From positions 22,761,223 to 22,825,222 of the forward strand of contig CM038907.1 in assembly GCA_021904315.1 (NCBI GenBank): a stretch of 64,000 bases of DNA, read 5' to 3'. The notes under the pieces were generated by a model. The model saw only the letters and a list, made by a program, of their open reading frames with translations. It had not been told where the DNA came from and searched no databases. A program made the translations under genes and the position numbers. The first letter of the stretch is position 1. Each line of letters starts with the position of its first letter. Shown here piece by piece: positions 11,131-27,230 of the stretch. Source of the DNA: Sphagnum magellanicum (lineage: Eukaryota; Streptophyta; Sphagnopsida; Sphagnales; Sphagnaceae).

Positions 11131-12539
11131 CATCCACCTATAGTATCACACAATTTAGATGCAAATCCAACATAACACAAACCTCGTGGATCAATGTCTC
11201 ACATCCACCATGTCACCACACCAAATTAGTGAAAACAAAAATGTTTCACAAATGTATCTTTAAACTAAATGGCAAGTGTGTGAACAACAAATTAATAGGT
11301 CACCTTTTTAATTGCAATAGGTCAAATGTCACCAATATGTTTTTCCAAACAAACATAATATGGATGGTAGAACATGACCATGTGTTCACATACCTACCTA
11401 AAAAAAAGTTCAAAACCACTCACAAAGTCATCATTAACAAAATAATATCATAAAAGTTCATACACTATATTTGAAGGACTAACATATGAGAGACATGGTG
11501 AACGTGTTAAAACAGAAATAAATGTTTTCCAATTTAAAGTAACCTTTATTTTTTAATGGAAATCATAAACAAAAGGGGGAAGGTCAATTTTTATTGATGG
11601 ATGAAGAAGGTGAAAAGTCATTGTGATTTCATTAAACAAGACCATTAAAATGCTCAGAACTAATGTTTGCATTACTTGAGCATACTTTCCTACATTTACA
11701 AATGTGTGCCAATAGGATAACACGAGCCACACCTACCTATTTAGGGGATTGATTTTGGGGAAATATTCCTTAAAATATTACCACAATTTTTTTCAATTTT
11801 TATTTTAAAAATATTATTATGTTAAAGTTTATGTAAATTGTTTTTTGAAAATTTTATTTTAAAAATTTTTGAAACTCATTTACAATTTATTTTTGTGCTT
11901 AAAAACAATTATTACAATGTTTAATGAGTGTTTTAAAAAATTATATATTCATTGGATATTTTCAAATTAATTTTCATGTTCTAATGATATATTAGGAACC
12001 TTACAATATTAAAATAAATAAATAAATAAACTTTCAACACCAAATTAAATCATCACTTCTAAATGTGAAAAACTAACAAGTGTTACACTTGTTGTGGCTC
12101 TTGTTTATGTGATTACACCCAAGTGTTTGTATGCAATGTAATATTGCCAAAGAGGGTGAAAGAGGATCCAAAGCCATCTCCAAAGATGTCCAAGAAGCTA
12201 AAGCTTGGGGTTTCACGTTTTCATTCATGGAAGAATTCATGCCAAACTACAATGTTGAATGGATTGATGGCCATACAAATTAGTGAAATATGCAAGGCAT
12301 ACTAAACATCAACACAAAGAGCATATGAAATATGGTGGTATGAACAAGGGGGTGATAAACCCAAATGAATCACATCGATGATATCTATGAATGCAATCCA
12401 TGCTCAAGTAGAAGAAAGGAGAAAACTCAATAATGCTAACCCATGTCTCACCTAGCCCTAAACCCTAAGCCCAACAAAAAGGCTTAAGCCATAAACCATA
12501 AAAACCAAAATGGTCTCTTTTGCTGGTTAAAGGGAACAC
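11131..12539. other. AT-rich spacer, no supported gene
   Basis: A plus-strand frame at 11229-11453 (74 codons, internal text LPKKKFKTTHKVI) looks like degraded protein but is not recognised. There is a short (AAAT)n run at 12010-12030. Nothing else was supported. Confidence 0.4.
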
Positions 12540-13424
12540 GAGAGAATTTTGAAACCTACATTCATGGGAGGAGGAGGGGTCCAAAACACAACCCTTGTGT
12601 TGTCTGGTCTCACTGTTCTCTTGTTGCAAAAAATAGTTGCGCTTCCTCTACTGCCAGCAACAGGAATACCAATCCTAGATCCTTACCCCCACTTGAACCC
12701 TATTTTCATACTCTTTGAAGGCTATACTTCACCCAAAGTACAATGCCGGACCAATGTCTCATGCAAGCCCTCATTCTGGTACCCTTGTCTAGGTGCCTCA
12801 GTCCCTCTCAGCGTACTTAAAGCTCATTAAAACTCCTTTAGCATATATCCAAGATTGCTAAAAACACATGTACCCTGGCTTTTCTCCTGCTCCATCACTG
12901 GTACTTGTGGCACCAGTATACAATGGGAAAGAAGCACAAACAGAGAACAAAAGCCAAAGTATTTCAAAACCCTACATAAAAAAACCCATGAGAGGAGTAC
13001 AGAAGCTAAAATGTCACTGTAATCTCTACAGTGCACCATCTGCCATTCCTTCATCCTGGGTGATGGCAGTGGGCCTTCTGAAAATGTAGCATAGGCCTTG
13101 TGAATCAAAATGCTCTTACTCAAGTCCACATCACCATAAATGAGAAAGGAAAGAAAAAAATCAACTGATAAAGCTCAACAGATTAGAATCACAAATAAAA
13201 ATCAGGAAGGCGCAAATGATATCCAAATGGGTGCTCATAATTAGCAGTCATAAGAGTAAGCAAGTGGATAACTCAAGGGTCTCTATGTTATTGAACTGCA
13301 CTGGAGTCATTGCATAGCAGTAAACATCTAATCTGCACAATCAAACTTAAGTTCCTTACCAACAGATTATCAAATTACACAAGAGAAGATCTATATGTTA
13401 AGATGGGTGTTTGTTTGGTTCAAT

Positions 13425-13495
13425 GTGACCATACCAACTGCAGGGCCCCTCTCTGCTTTTGTGACCATGCTAACAGTGGGGCTCCCCTTGCTTTT
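13425..13495 (+). repeat. Imperfect 36-bp tandem duplication
   Basis: Copy one (13425-13460) starts GTGACCATACCAACTG and ends CTGCTTTT. Copy two (13461-13495) starts GTGACCATGCTAACAG and ends TTGCTTTT. In one frame the copies read CDHTNCRAPLCF and CDHANSGAPLAF. There is no evidence that this is translated. Confidence 0.65.
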
Positions 13496-13635
13496 GGTTC
13501 TGCCAGAAAGCTCTCACCAAAGTAAAGCATGTTTGTTGTCATGCAGATTTTGCCAACAGAGCATAAGTTATTGAATTTAGGTTGACTTTTATCTCTGAAA
13601 ATTAATTAAAATCTCAGGAATGGTTTTTTCACAAA

Positions 13636-13700
13636 GACCTCTGAAGTTAAGCACATTTTTTTATCAGAATAGTATTGGGATGGATGACCGTACAGGAGGT
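13636..13700 (+). repeat. 5S rRNA-like fragment (pseudogene or 5S-derived SINE)
   Basis: The sequence reads ACCTCTGAAGTTAAGCAC, then ATAGTATTGGGATGGATGACC, against the eukaryotic 5S pattern CTCCGAAGTTAAGC, then AGTAGTACTRGGATGGGTGACC. This covers the internal control region (box A, intermediate element, box C) bound by TFIIIA. The 5' third and the 3' end are not recognisable and the middle is T-rich, so it is not a working 5S gene. It lies about 450 bp beyond the citrate synthase stop codon. Confidence 0.6.
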
Positions 13701-14154
13701 TTAATAAATGTAGGCCAATAGCATGAGGGCACTAGTACTCTGCTAATAGTTCTAATGTACAGGCAGGCACACTACAGAGCCCTCCCTGGTGCAGGGCCAA
13801 AGTGAGCAGAAAAAATTGCACCCATTGCCTCCAACTGTATTCCAAAGAGGCTCAAGCTCTGGAGCCCATATTCATATACATATATGTATGAGGAGACACA
13901 AAATCCTTATCAGTAGCAACATCTAACATGATAATTTTCGGTGATTTAATGGGCAAATTATGCTCTATATTTTTTGCCATGTTCCTATCCATTAAGAAAA
14001 TACTACACATTCATCTCCTTTGCAGGGGAACATGGTTAAGTTACAAGAAAGACAATTAGTTATTTGACATGTATGTTTACCCATGAAAATTTGCTTGTCA
14101 TTTAATTGCAAATGGTCCAAAGGAGGACAATAGCAGACATTTCAAACTTAGAAT

Positions 14155-18980
<4,826 letters not shown>

Positions 18981-19673
18981 ATTTTCGTTCACACAACAAA
19001 AGCGGCAAATTTTGATACAAAACCCACAGCAGCTTGCAAATTCGGATCCAAATTGAAACAAAGAAATCCAACGAACACAAAAGCACAACAACAACAACAA
19101 GAACAACTTGACCGGCACTGAACCGTAGTAGTACGCGCAACAATACAATTTCACGCAACAAAAGTTACGGCAAAGAGGATAGACACAAATGCGCCGTGCG
19201 CTACGGGTGGACGGAGCGTTTGAAGGCCGCGCGGCGCGCCGAAGGGCTCTCGGACGGCCAGTGTTCCCAAAGCAATCCTGTTGGGCAGGTATCAAACACT
19301 GGTTCAAAACTAACCGAGTTTGTAGTTGATTTTTAAAGCAAAGAGCTAATCGAAAATAGCCTTGGATGTTTACCCAATTTTATATTTGAATTTATTTTTT
19401 AATATCAAAATTTAAAAATACCATGTTTATTAACAAGTGGGGTTTTTTTTTAAATTTAAATGTTAAATCCTCATGTAAGTTATATGAATCATTTCCATTT
19501 TAGTTTTTAGGGTTCTAGGAATAGCGAATCTAAAGTTAGTTAAAGTTTAGCATTTTAGGAAGTGGGGTTTAGGTTGTAAGGTTAGAAGGCAGCATTTAGG
19601 GTTTAATATCAAGAGGCTTCTCCCACATGGGAAGTGGGATTATATGTTGTTTGTTGCTAGAGTTGACATCACA
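18981..19673 (-). promoter_or_regulatory. Upstream region of the citrate synthase gene
   Basis: GC-richer 5' leader and promoter side of the minus-strand gene, to about 19320, then AT-rich. An inverted telo-box (TTAGGGTTT, 19596-19604; AAACCCTAA in gene orientation) lies about 620 bp upstream of the ATG. No clear TATA element was found, and the transcription start cannot be placed. Confidence 0.35.
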
Positions 19674-19715
19674 ATTTTAATTTTAATTTTAATTTTATTA
19701 TTATTATTATTATTT
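19674..19715 (+). repeat. Microsatellite (ATTTTA)n then (ATT)n
   Basis: About four TTTTAA units run directly into about seven ATT units. It is a simple-sequence repeat with no coding meaning. Confidence 0.85.
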
Positions 19716-19734
19716 TCATGTTTTTGTTGGTGTT

Positions 19735-20045
19735 TGATGCTCAATGTGTTGTTATTGATGTTTAGTGATCATCACATTGTTGATCTTGTTTTGTGTTCAT
19801 CATGTTTTTAATGTTATTTGGTGTTTTTGTGTTGTTCATGCATAACATTCATCTTGTTATTAATGCTACTTGAGACACATTGTGTTGTTTTTGTTGTTAG
19901 ATATTCATTGTGTTCTTATTATTGCCAAATAATCATCATGTTGTTCCTATTAATCAACACTCATTGTGTTGTTGTTGTTATTACTTTACGTTCATCATAT
20001 TATTGTTGTTAATTGATGTTCATTCGATTATTGTTATTAATCATC
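19735..20045 (+). repeat. Degenerate minisatellite, period about 28 bp
   Basis: About eleven diverged units, each roughly TTGTTGTTATTAAT plus an ATTCATCATG-like or ATTCATTGTG-like half, repeat in tandem. Unit length varies from about 23 to 31 bp. The 64-codon frame at 19818-20012 is only a translation of this repeat. Confidence 0.65.
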
Positions 20046-23000
20046 ATAACCTTAAAATCTTAAAATGAAGTTTAAAAACTAGTTTAATATAACATGGACT
20101 AATCTAAATGAATTAAAAACCAATTGGGAGAAAACTAGTTAGGCGTGAAAATAAATAAAACTAAAGAACTAAACAAGGTATGGAAAAAAAATAATTAATT
20201 TGAAAACCATCTTTTTTTTAATTTAAAATTAAACCCCAAACTAACAATTATGGAAAAAATTAATTACTTTTCAACATTAGTTTAAACTAAGCCTATATTA
20301 ACTGAATTTCTTGTCTTGAACATTAGTTAGGATGTTAATCCATTATGTGGCTTGGTAATGTGCAATTAATTTGAGAATTTAAATTTAGGTTCATTAATGG
20401 AATGCAAGGAAATTGGGATCACTAACAAAACATTAGTTTGAACCTAAGATGTAACTACATAAAGCTTTTATATTAGCATAGGCCCTTCTTACTTGATGCA
20501 AGACACAAGACACTACATACAAGTTATGGCACTTAAAAGAGAGCATTCCAACAATTTCCTCTTTGCACTACTAAGTGAGATCCAATCCTCCAATGGGGTA
20601 TAGTTTTGCATAAATGAATTATGAGGCTTACAAAACCAATTAGTGCAAAGTTGGTCACAATATATATATGAATGGCTAGTAGGGGAATTAGTAATTAAAT
20701 GCAAATAGAAGTCAAAGGTGTGAAGGGAAGATAATCTTAACATTACATATAAAAATCATATAATTATATTTTATGGCTAAACATGACAAGGTGGGCATGA
20801 ATTTGGATGGTGTTGTTGAATGGGCCATGATTAGCCTTTTGGAGGTGCCAACACAGCAAAATTGACTAAAACAAGTTAGGGAACATGGGATTATTCCAAT
20901 AATGGCTTGTGCATGAGTGTGAAGCCTGAGCTTGGAGCTTTGAGGTTGGAACTTAAAGTTTAATGTGATTTTAATCCACTTACATGGATGAATATGTCCA
21001 TAGATGAATGATTTCATATGGATGGATGAATTCATTTGTGGTTTGGATTAAATAAATAAATCATTGGATGAAATTCATCCATGATTGGAATATAAACAAA
21101 TTTAAAATTATTTATATCATACTCATTTGCGATCCAAATATTAATATTTCAAACTTGAATGTCTTTTAATAATGACGGATAATGAAATTATAATAGTAGG
21201 AGAAAATATGATGGTGGAACCAAAATGATTTTTAAAATTATTATTTTTTTGATAAATCATTTTCATGAACAATGTTAAGCAATTCAAAAAATATTGTTAA
21301 CGAATGAGTGTCAACCCTCCCCCTCTTGCCCAATTGTTGTCAACAACATTATATATTTATTTCATGGAAATTGGGGTGCCTTGAAAACAAATAATTAATT
21401 AAAAACCTCATTATCATTTATGATAGTAGGTTGTTTGAAAAAATCTAATTAAGGCACCTTAAACTAAATTTTAGTTTAATTTTAAAAACCATTATTCTTA
21501 ATGAAATTACATAATTAAAAATATTTAAAACATTCAAAACCAATTGTTGTCAACAACACTAGTCAAATTTGAAGAAAATCATGGCACCCTTGATGAATTT
21601 TTTTTATAAAAAAACCCCATTGTTACCCACAATAATTATATGTGGGTTTGAAAGAAGTTGTGGCACCTTTTAGAGGAGAGGGAGGAAAAAATCTAATGTT
21701 GTCAATGATACTAGGTCAATTTGCCTAGGAAAATTAAATAAATGAACAATTTATAATATTAAAAACAATAATGATGATGGGGTGGATGTTAACATAGTAA
21801 TGGTAATATAGTTAAAACATTTTTAAAATAATGGCATTTAAAACCATAGCCATGAAATACATCTATAATGAAACTTACATTATATTATTCAACAAATGTT
21901 ATATCATATATAATTAGATTGTGTTTCATGAAGCTCTAATTAATTAAAATTATGACAAAAAAAAATCCATAAAAATTCAATGATAAAATGAATCATTACA
22001 TTCATCCATAAATTTTATGGAAGTTCTATTTATTAGAAAATGTACTAAATGATTTTATTTTTCATCCATACATTAAATGAATTCTTAAAATCATTCATCC
22101 ATAATGAAGATGAATGCTTACATTCATCCCCATGTTTGCTTCTTGGTTTACTAGTACAACATTCATTTTGCAGTTAATTTTTTGGGTTTTACTTACATGT
22201 GTATAGGGGAAAAAACATTTTACCATCCCAAGTCTAGGCTTTAGGCTCCAATTTTAGGCTCATGTAGTGGCTTGTCTTGGATTGTTCCAACATGTTACCT
22301 TTTTTAAATTGACAATGCCCCAATTAACCTTTTCCTCCTGGAATTTCATAATTGCACTTGAAAATTATGACATAAGATTCCAAGAAAAGATGAATGAATT
22401 GTGTGGATTAATGAAGACATTATAATAATAGGCAAATAAAGAAACCATGATTATTTAAGAGAAATTGGAACATTAACATATTTCAAGTGGGGAAAATGTC
22501 ATGGTCCTTTCACAAATATTTTGGAAGGAATTGAAATTATGGCATGCAAAAAAGTTATAAAGGAAGGGGTGGAATTTTTTTTGATGAAAAAAATCTCCAA
22601 CAAACCATATTGAAGGTTGCAAAACAATATTGAAATATACAAAAGTAATTAAAAAGATGTGGATCCCATATTACCATTAAAAAGTAATTCACCTTTTCAC
22701 CATCTCCAAGGAAAAACAAACAAAGGACATTAACGTTGCATAGATCAATGTTAACTTGCAAATGGACAACACATTGTGTTTACATGGCTTAACAATATGG
22801 CCAAGATTATCCCAAATGTTGTTTTGCCCATGGTGGTGAGGGAAATTGGAGCATAGATTAGCCCAACCATCCTTGGTGGTCAAGTCATAGTTTTTATCAA
22901 TCACCTTTAAATGCCTTGAAATTAGCAAACAATCAACATGAACAATGAATTAAATGTAGTGCAATCTACAACACACTTTAACCATTAATTTTTCATATTT

Positions 23001-24708
23001 CAATGACTTGAACTAGAGGGTTAACGTCCTAGTTAACAAGACCATGGGCTTGGTTAACCCAAATTGGATGAACCCCGCCCCCCCTCAGTAGGTAAACCCC
23101 ATTTCCATTGGCTCACTTAACAAACCTTAACCCCATCCATGTTCCATGATGCATCCATTCATTGGATAAAAATTCGAGTTCAAATGATGACATAATCTAA
23201 TCATTATGACTAATCCATTTTTTGACAACATTATCAAATCATGTTCTCTTCAAAGACAGATGGAATTTGCACCTTTTTGACAGACAACATAGTTACCACG
23301 TGAACATGAGTATGTGAGACTAATTATTATGAGCATGAAAAAATCTTTTGAAATATTTTTGTCACACGTACATAATATTCTTGCCATGTAAACAAAATAT
23401 TCTTGTTGAGCATACAAAAAATATTTTGTTTATGTGGCAAAACATTTCCATCAACAACGATGGAATATTCCAATCACAAAAATAATATTCTTTTGATTTT
23501 GTTTATGGGTAAGAATAAGAGGATGTAATGAGACCACCCAACATAATGTTGTGGATTATTAGTCAATATTTAACTAACACACTCAATCTTATATGTAATT
23601 TCTAACATTAGTAAAACATGATTCATACCTACCAAATTTATGAATCAACATTAATCCAATTCTTTAGCAAATCAAAACATATTATATCAAAATAGTAACA
23701 ACTTGCACAATTTTTGGCCTTGGAGTGAAACACATGGGATCATCTTGAATGTTAAAATGATCATTGTTTTTTACACTTCACTTTTGATTATTACTTCTAC
23801 CTATGTGAAAGTTATAGAATGAGCCAAGAATCAACAAACCATCCCAATTCCAAGTTAAAAATGAATGAAAAATTTTTAACTCCTCACAAAACATGACATG
23901 CTATAATACATAGTACATGTGTTTACATGGCACCCATTTTCCCCATTTCCCCAATGAACTTGAAATCATAATCACAAAATCCATGTAAGTGCAAGTTGGG
24001 AAATTCCCAATTGTAACTTCATATTGCCTATTGTTTGAAGTTTCACCACATAAAATCTTGTAGTCTCATCAATATCTAAAAGTAGGAACTTTTGATGGTG
24101 GCTTCAAAGTCACTACAAGAAATTATCTAGCTTTCCATCAATTGTAATGTTGTTTTGACATTATAAATGGTAATGTGCATTGAATAACCTTCCCATTCCA
24201 TGTTGTGGGCCATGACATTGCATTCATCAATCAATATATTAGAACAGAACTTTCCCCAGTAAAGAGACATTGAGGATGGATAGGCTATCATTTATTGAAA
24301 ACAAAACATGTTTTTTCAAAAAACTTCACCTCATATTGTGAAAAATTGGTCCTCTTTTACACAAGTGAAATAAAAGAAATTATTAATTTTTCGACTACAT
24401 ACTTACATTTCATACCCCCCCACACAATAATTCATGTCATCTACACATAACCAGAACTTGTGAAGTTTTAGGGATGCATTTGTGAATTGAGACAAACCTT
24501 AGTAAATAAAGGCAAGAACACCAATGGTAATTGACTTGGTAATTATCCTTGTGATACAATAATGCATGGTGGTCTTTTGTAATGTTGAATATTAGATGTG
24601 CGAAGTAGGGGGACATCATTTTATATGCCACATTCCATTTTCACATGAAACTTCTTAGACTTCAACACTTCCATTGGTGATATCCACAACCTTATATTGA
24701 TCAATGCT
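20046..24708. other. AT-rich spacer, no supported gene
   Basis: Strongly AT-rich with many short TTAATTAA-like and ATTCATCCAT-like words. Related ATTCATCCAT-rich patches near 20990-21090 and 21990-22125 suggest a dispersed or inverted repeat, but no element ends could be fixed. Short frames at 20513-21035 and 22555-22928 (minus) are not recognised. Confidence 0.45.
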
Positions 24709-27230
24709 TCAAATAAGGCATTCAATTTGCACGTGCAATTTTTCAGTTTGGGCATTGACGTGTGGGTGAGAAAAATTGACACAATTGTGCCTATGTGAAT
24801 CCCCTTTTGATCTTAGAGGCAAGTTAAATTTTTGTTTACAAAAGCCAAAGATCTCCTCCCCTTCCATGACTGTGATTTTAGTTGTGAAACATGAACCTAG
24901 TGCATTTTTAAAAATTGCATATGCATGGTACTTCAAGTCAAATTGGGTTGTTTTGTGTATGATAAGCTCACTCTTATTAAGCCTTTGACCTAATGGACCA
25001 CCATTCTTGAAATAGTAATACAATGTTGTTTGCTTGAAAATTTAAACATAATCATTAGAAGTTACAATGTATAACCAAGTTTCCTTTTTCCTCAATTATT
25101 TGAAGCCATATGTTATGCACTATTGTTGAAAGGTTAAAGGTGGGCATGTCCACAAGCTCCTCCAAAATGAATTTCTACAAAACTTAATATATGTCTGTTA
25201 ACATCATTTTCAAATTAGCCCTAACACATTATAAACATGCCATCCAAATAAGATGGGATGGAAATTGTGAAGGAAGGATGAAATCGTTACATGTATCATA
25301 AAACCTCCCCATTGTTTAACATGAAAGTGCCAAAAATTGAACCAATTCTCTAATTTTTGAAGCCTAGTATGTACCTGCATCCTTTGAAGAATACCACCAG
25401 CATCAAATAGTTGTAAAATGAACATTTATTTCTTTTAAGAAAGTGGCATTCTTGTATTCATAGCACAAGATTGTGTGTTGTTCACACATCTTTGGTTTGA
25501 TTTGTTGTTTTATGTGTTTGTCCATAGATTAAACACAATGGAAATAATACATTAACTCCCTATCGACCATTAATTCACTTGGAAGCCCACTACCATACAT
25601 GATTTGCATTGCATTCCAATTAGTTTGAATGTTATCGGCCATGATACCTTTGAAATTTGGATTAGGAACACAATTATTCAACATCATGACCTTGTTCAAC
25701 TTTCACCATAAGACACATTGAACATTCGTGTCTTCAAATTACATGTCACAAAAAGGGTAATCATCATCACTTTATAGTAAACTAGATCACACACATGGTA
25801 GGCGAGGGTCGTCTAATCATGGACACATTTCACATGATTAAACATGATCCAAGTTGTTTGGAGGTCACCACCAGGTTGCATTTGTTGCACTAAATCATAT
25901 CCACTAGATTGTTTCCATGCATTCTTGAATATAAACATTTTTTCTCCATACTATTATCTTGGATACTACTATCTTGAATGCAATCATAACCACTATTAGC
26001 CTTAAGCTAAAATGTTAGAGATGTACCCTAGCCTTTATTATTTAGACAATGCAACCAAGTTATTGACATTGGGAGAATAGAAGGTTGTGAACTTGTCCAT
26101 CATTTGCCACAATTTATTTCCTTTTAGAGGTTCCACTAGCTCTTCACCATCCTCATTAAGCAAATGTTGGAACATAAAAGTTTTAGTGACAACCAACATA
26201 ATTGTCAACATGGTGTGAAACACCTCTTCCTAGACCAAGGCTTTGATTTGTTCAACGACATCTCTACATACCTTCTACCACCAGATGTTCATGCATACTG
26301 AGGTGAATCATCGTTCAAATCAAATTTTCCTGCTTATTCATGACATAATACATGTGAACTATGCATGTGTTAACAAAAAATGACACAACATTGCAAATTT
26401 TGCAATAAGGTAGACCAAAAGCGAAACAATCTTGGGTGAGAACATGAACAATGTTGCCAATCCAAGCGATTTCGTTGGGGTTTCCATTCAAAATGAAGTA
26501 ATTACAAAGCTTGTTTCAACATTCCAAATGACCTAAACACCTTGTCCTACAGAACATAAGGTTGAAATCATTATTGATGTTTGTTTGTTTTGACCTTGCA
26601 CCAAGAATGGTAATTGCACTTCTTGTTCATTCCTTGCATCTAGCTAAAATGGCCATTTGGATTATCAACTAGTGGGAGTTCAAAGAGAACATCCCCATTG
26701 AATGTGGATGGATTGCTAACAACATTTCCAATTTGAAGTGTATCATAATTCAATTCTTTCAACTTTGAGGTGGCATGGGGGGCAAAAAATATTGCCCTTA
26801 AGTAATCCACCACATTGATAAAAGAAGGGGTGAACATAAACATAACATGTTGAATGGATTAAAATGGAACATTGGAAGCAATACAATTCAAAAATGAAAA
26901 GTTAGAAGGGTGTGTAGAAATTGGCAGTGTTCCATCCTCATATTAAAAATGACACAAGTCTATGAATGTAGTTTTGTGATCTAAAGCGACACCAATTGAT
27001 TTGTCCTTAACATGAATACCATGGCTGGCAACATTGGCAATAAATGCAAGAATGTTTGGCAGCAAAACAATGTTTTAAGAGGTTTTGGGGAAATTTTTCC
27101 CAACAATTTTGAATCTTCTAGCATTGAAAGTCCATTCCTATTGTGCATTAGGAAGTGGTCTTGGTGGATTAATCTAGCAACATTGTTGTTGTCATCATAC
27201 ACATCGTCCTTAGAAATATGCACAATTCCA
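24709..27230 (-). pseudogene. Long Mutator-like (MULE) transposase relic
   Basis: Minus-strand frames join into one collinear degraded protein of roughly 800 residues. In order: YDDNNNVARLIHQDHFL (about 27150-27200), LKELNYDTLQIGNVVSN then FELPLVDNPNGHFS (about 26640-26770), MYYVMNKQENLI then IHLSMHEHLV (about 26290-26360), EDGEELVEPLKGNKLW (about 26105-26160), GIMADNIQTNWNAMQ then YFHC (about 25530-25660), WFNFWHFHVKQWGGFM (about 25300-25350), and MEGEEIFGFCKQK (about 24835-24880). The H-x-H-stretch before an Asp followed by a Cys/His patch fits the zinc-finger plus DDE layout of MULE transposases (aspartate in MADNIQ, C/H in FHC). Stops and frame changes show it is dead. I recall similar multi-copy plant proteins but cannot name a family. 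Class call is inference. Confidence 0.5.

Larger units (their letters stand above)
12540..14154. other. GC-richer flank beyond the citrate synthase 3' end
   Basis: Base composition is visibly less AT-rich than the spacer to its left. A 100-codon minus-strand frame (12827-13129) has no recognisable domain and may be chance. The region probably includes the 3' UTR of citrate synthase just below 14155 plus unidentified sequence. It contains the tandem duplication at 13425 and the 5S-like fragment at 13636, listed separately. Confidence 0.4.

Noticed and set aside
12827-13129. 100-codon minus-strand frame below citrate synthase
   Set aside because: No recognisable domain and no exon signals joining it to the gene; probably chance in GC-richer DNA.
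13310-13525. 71-codon Cys/His-containing frame, zinc-finger-like at first sight
   Set aside because: The CDH repeats come from a 36-bp tandem duplication, and spacing does not fit a known finger.
18981-19307. 109-codon in-frame extension upstream of the citrate synthase ATG
   Set aside because: The frame is open and has an Arg/Ala-rich start like a transit peptide, but it begins at a TTG and contains no ATG. It would also bury the PTS2 signal.
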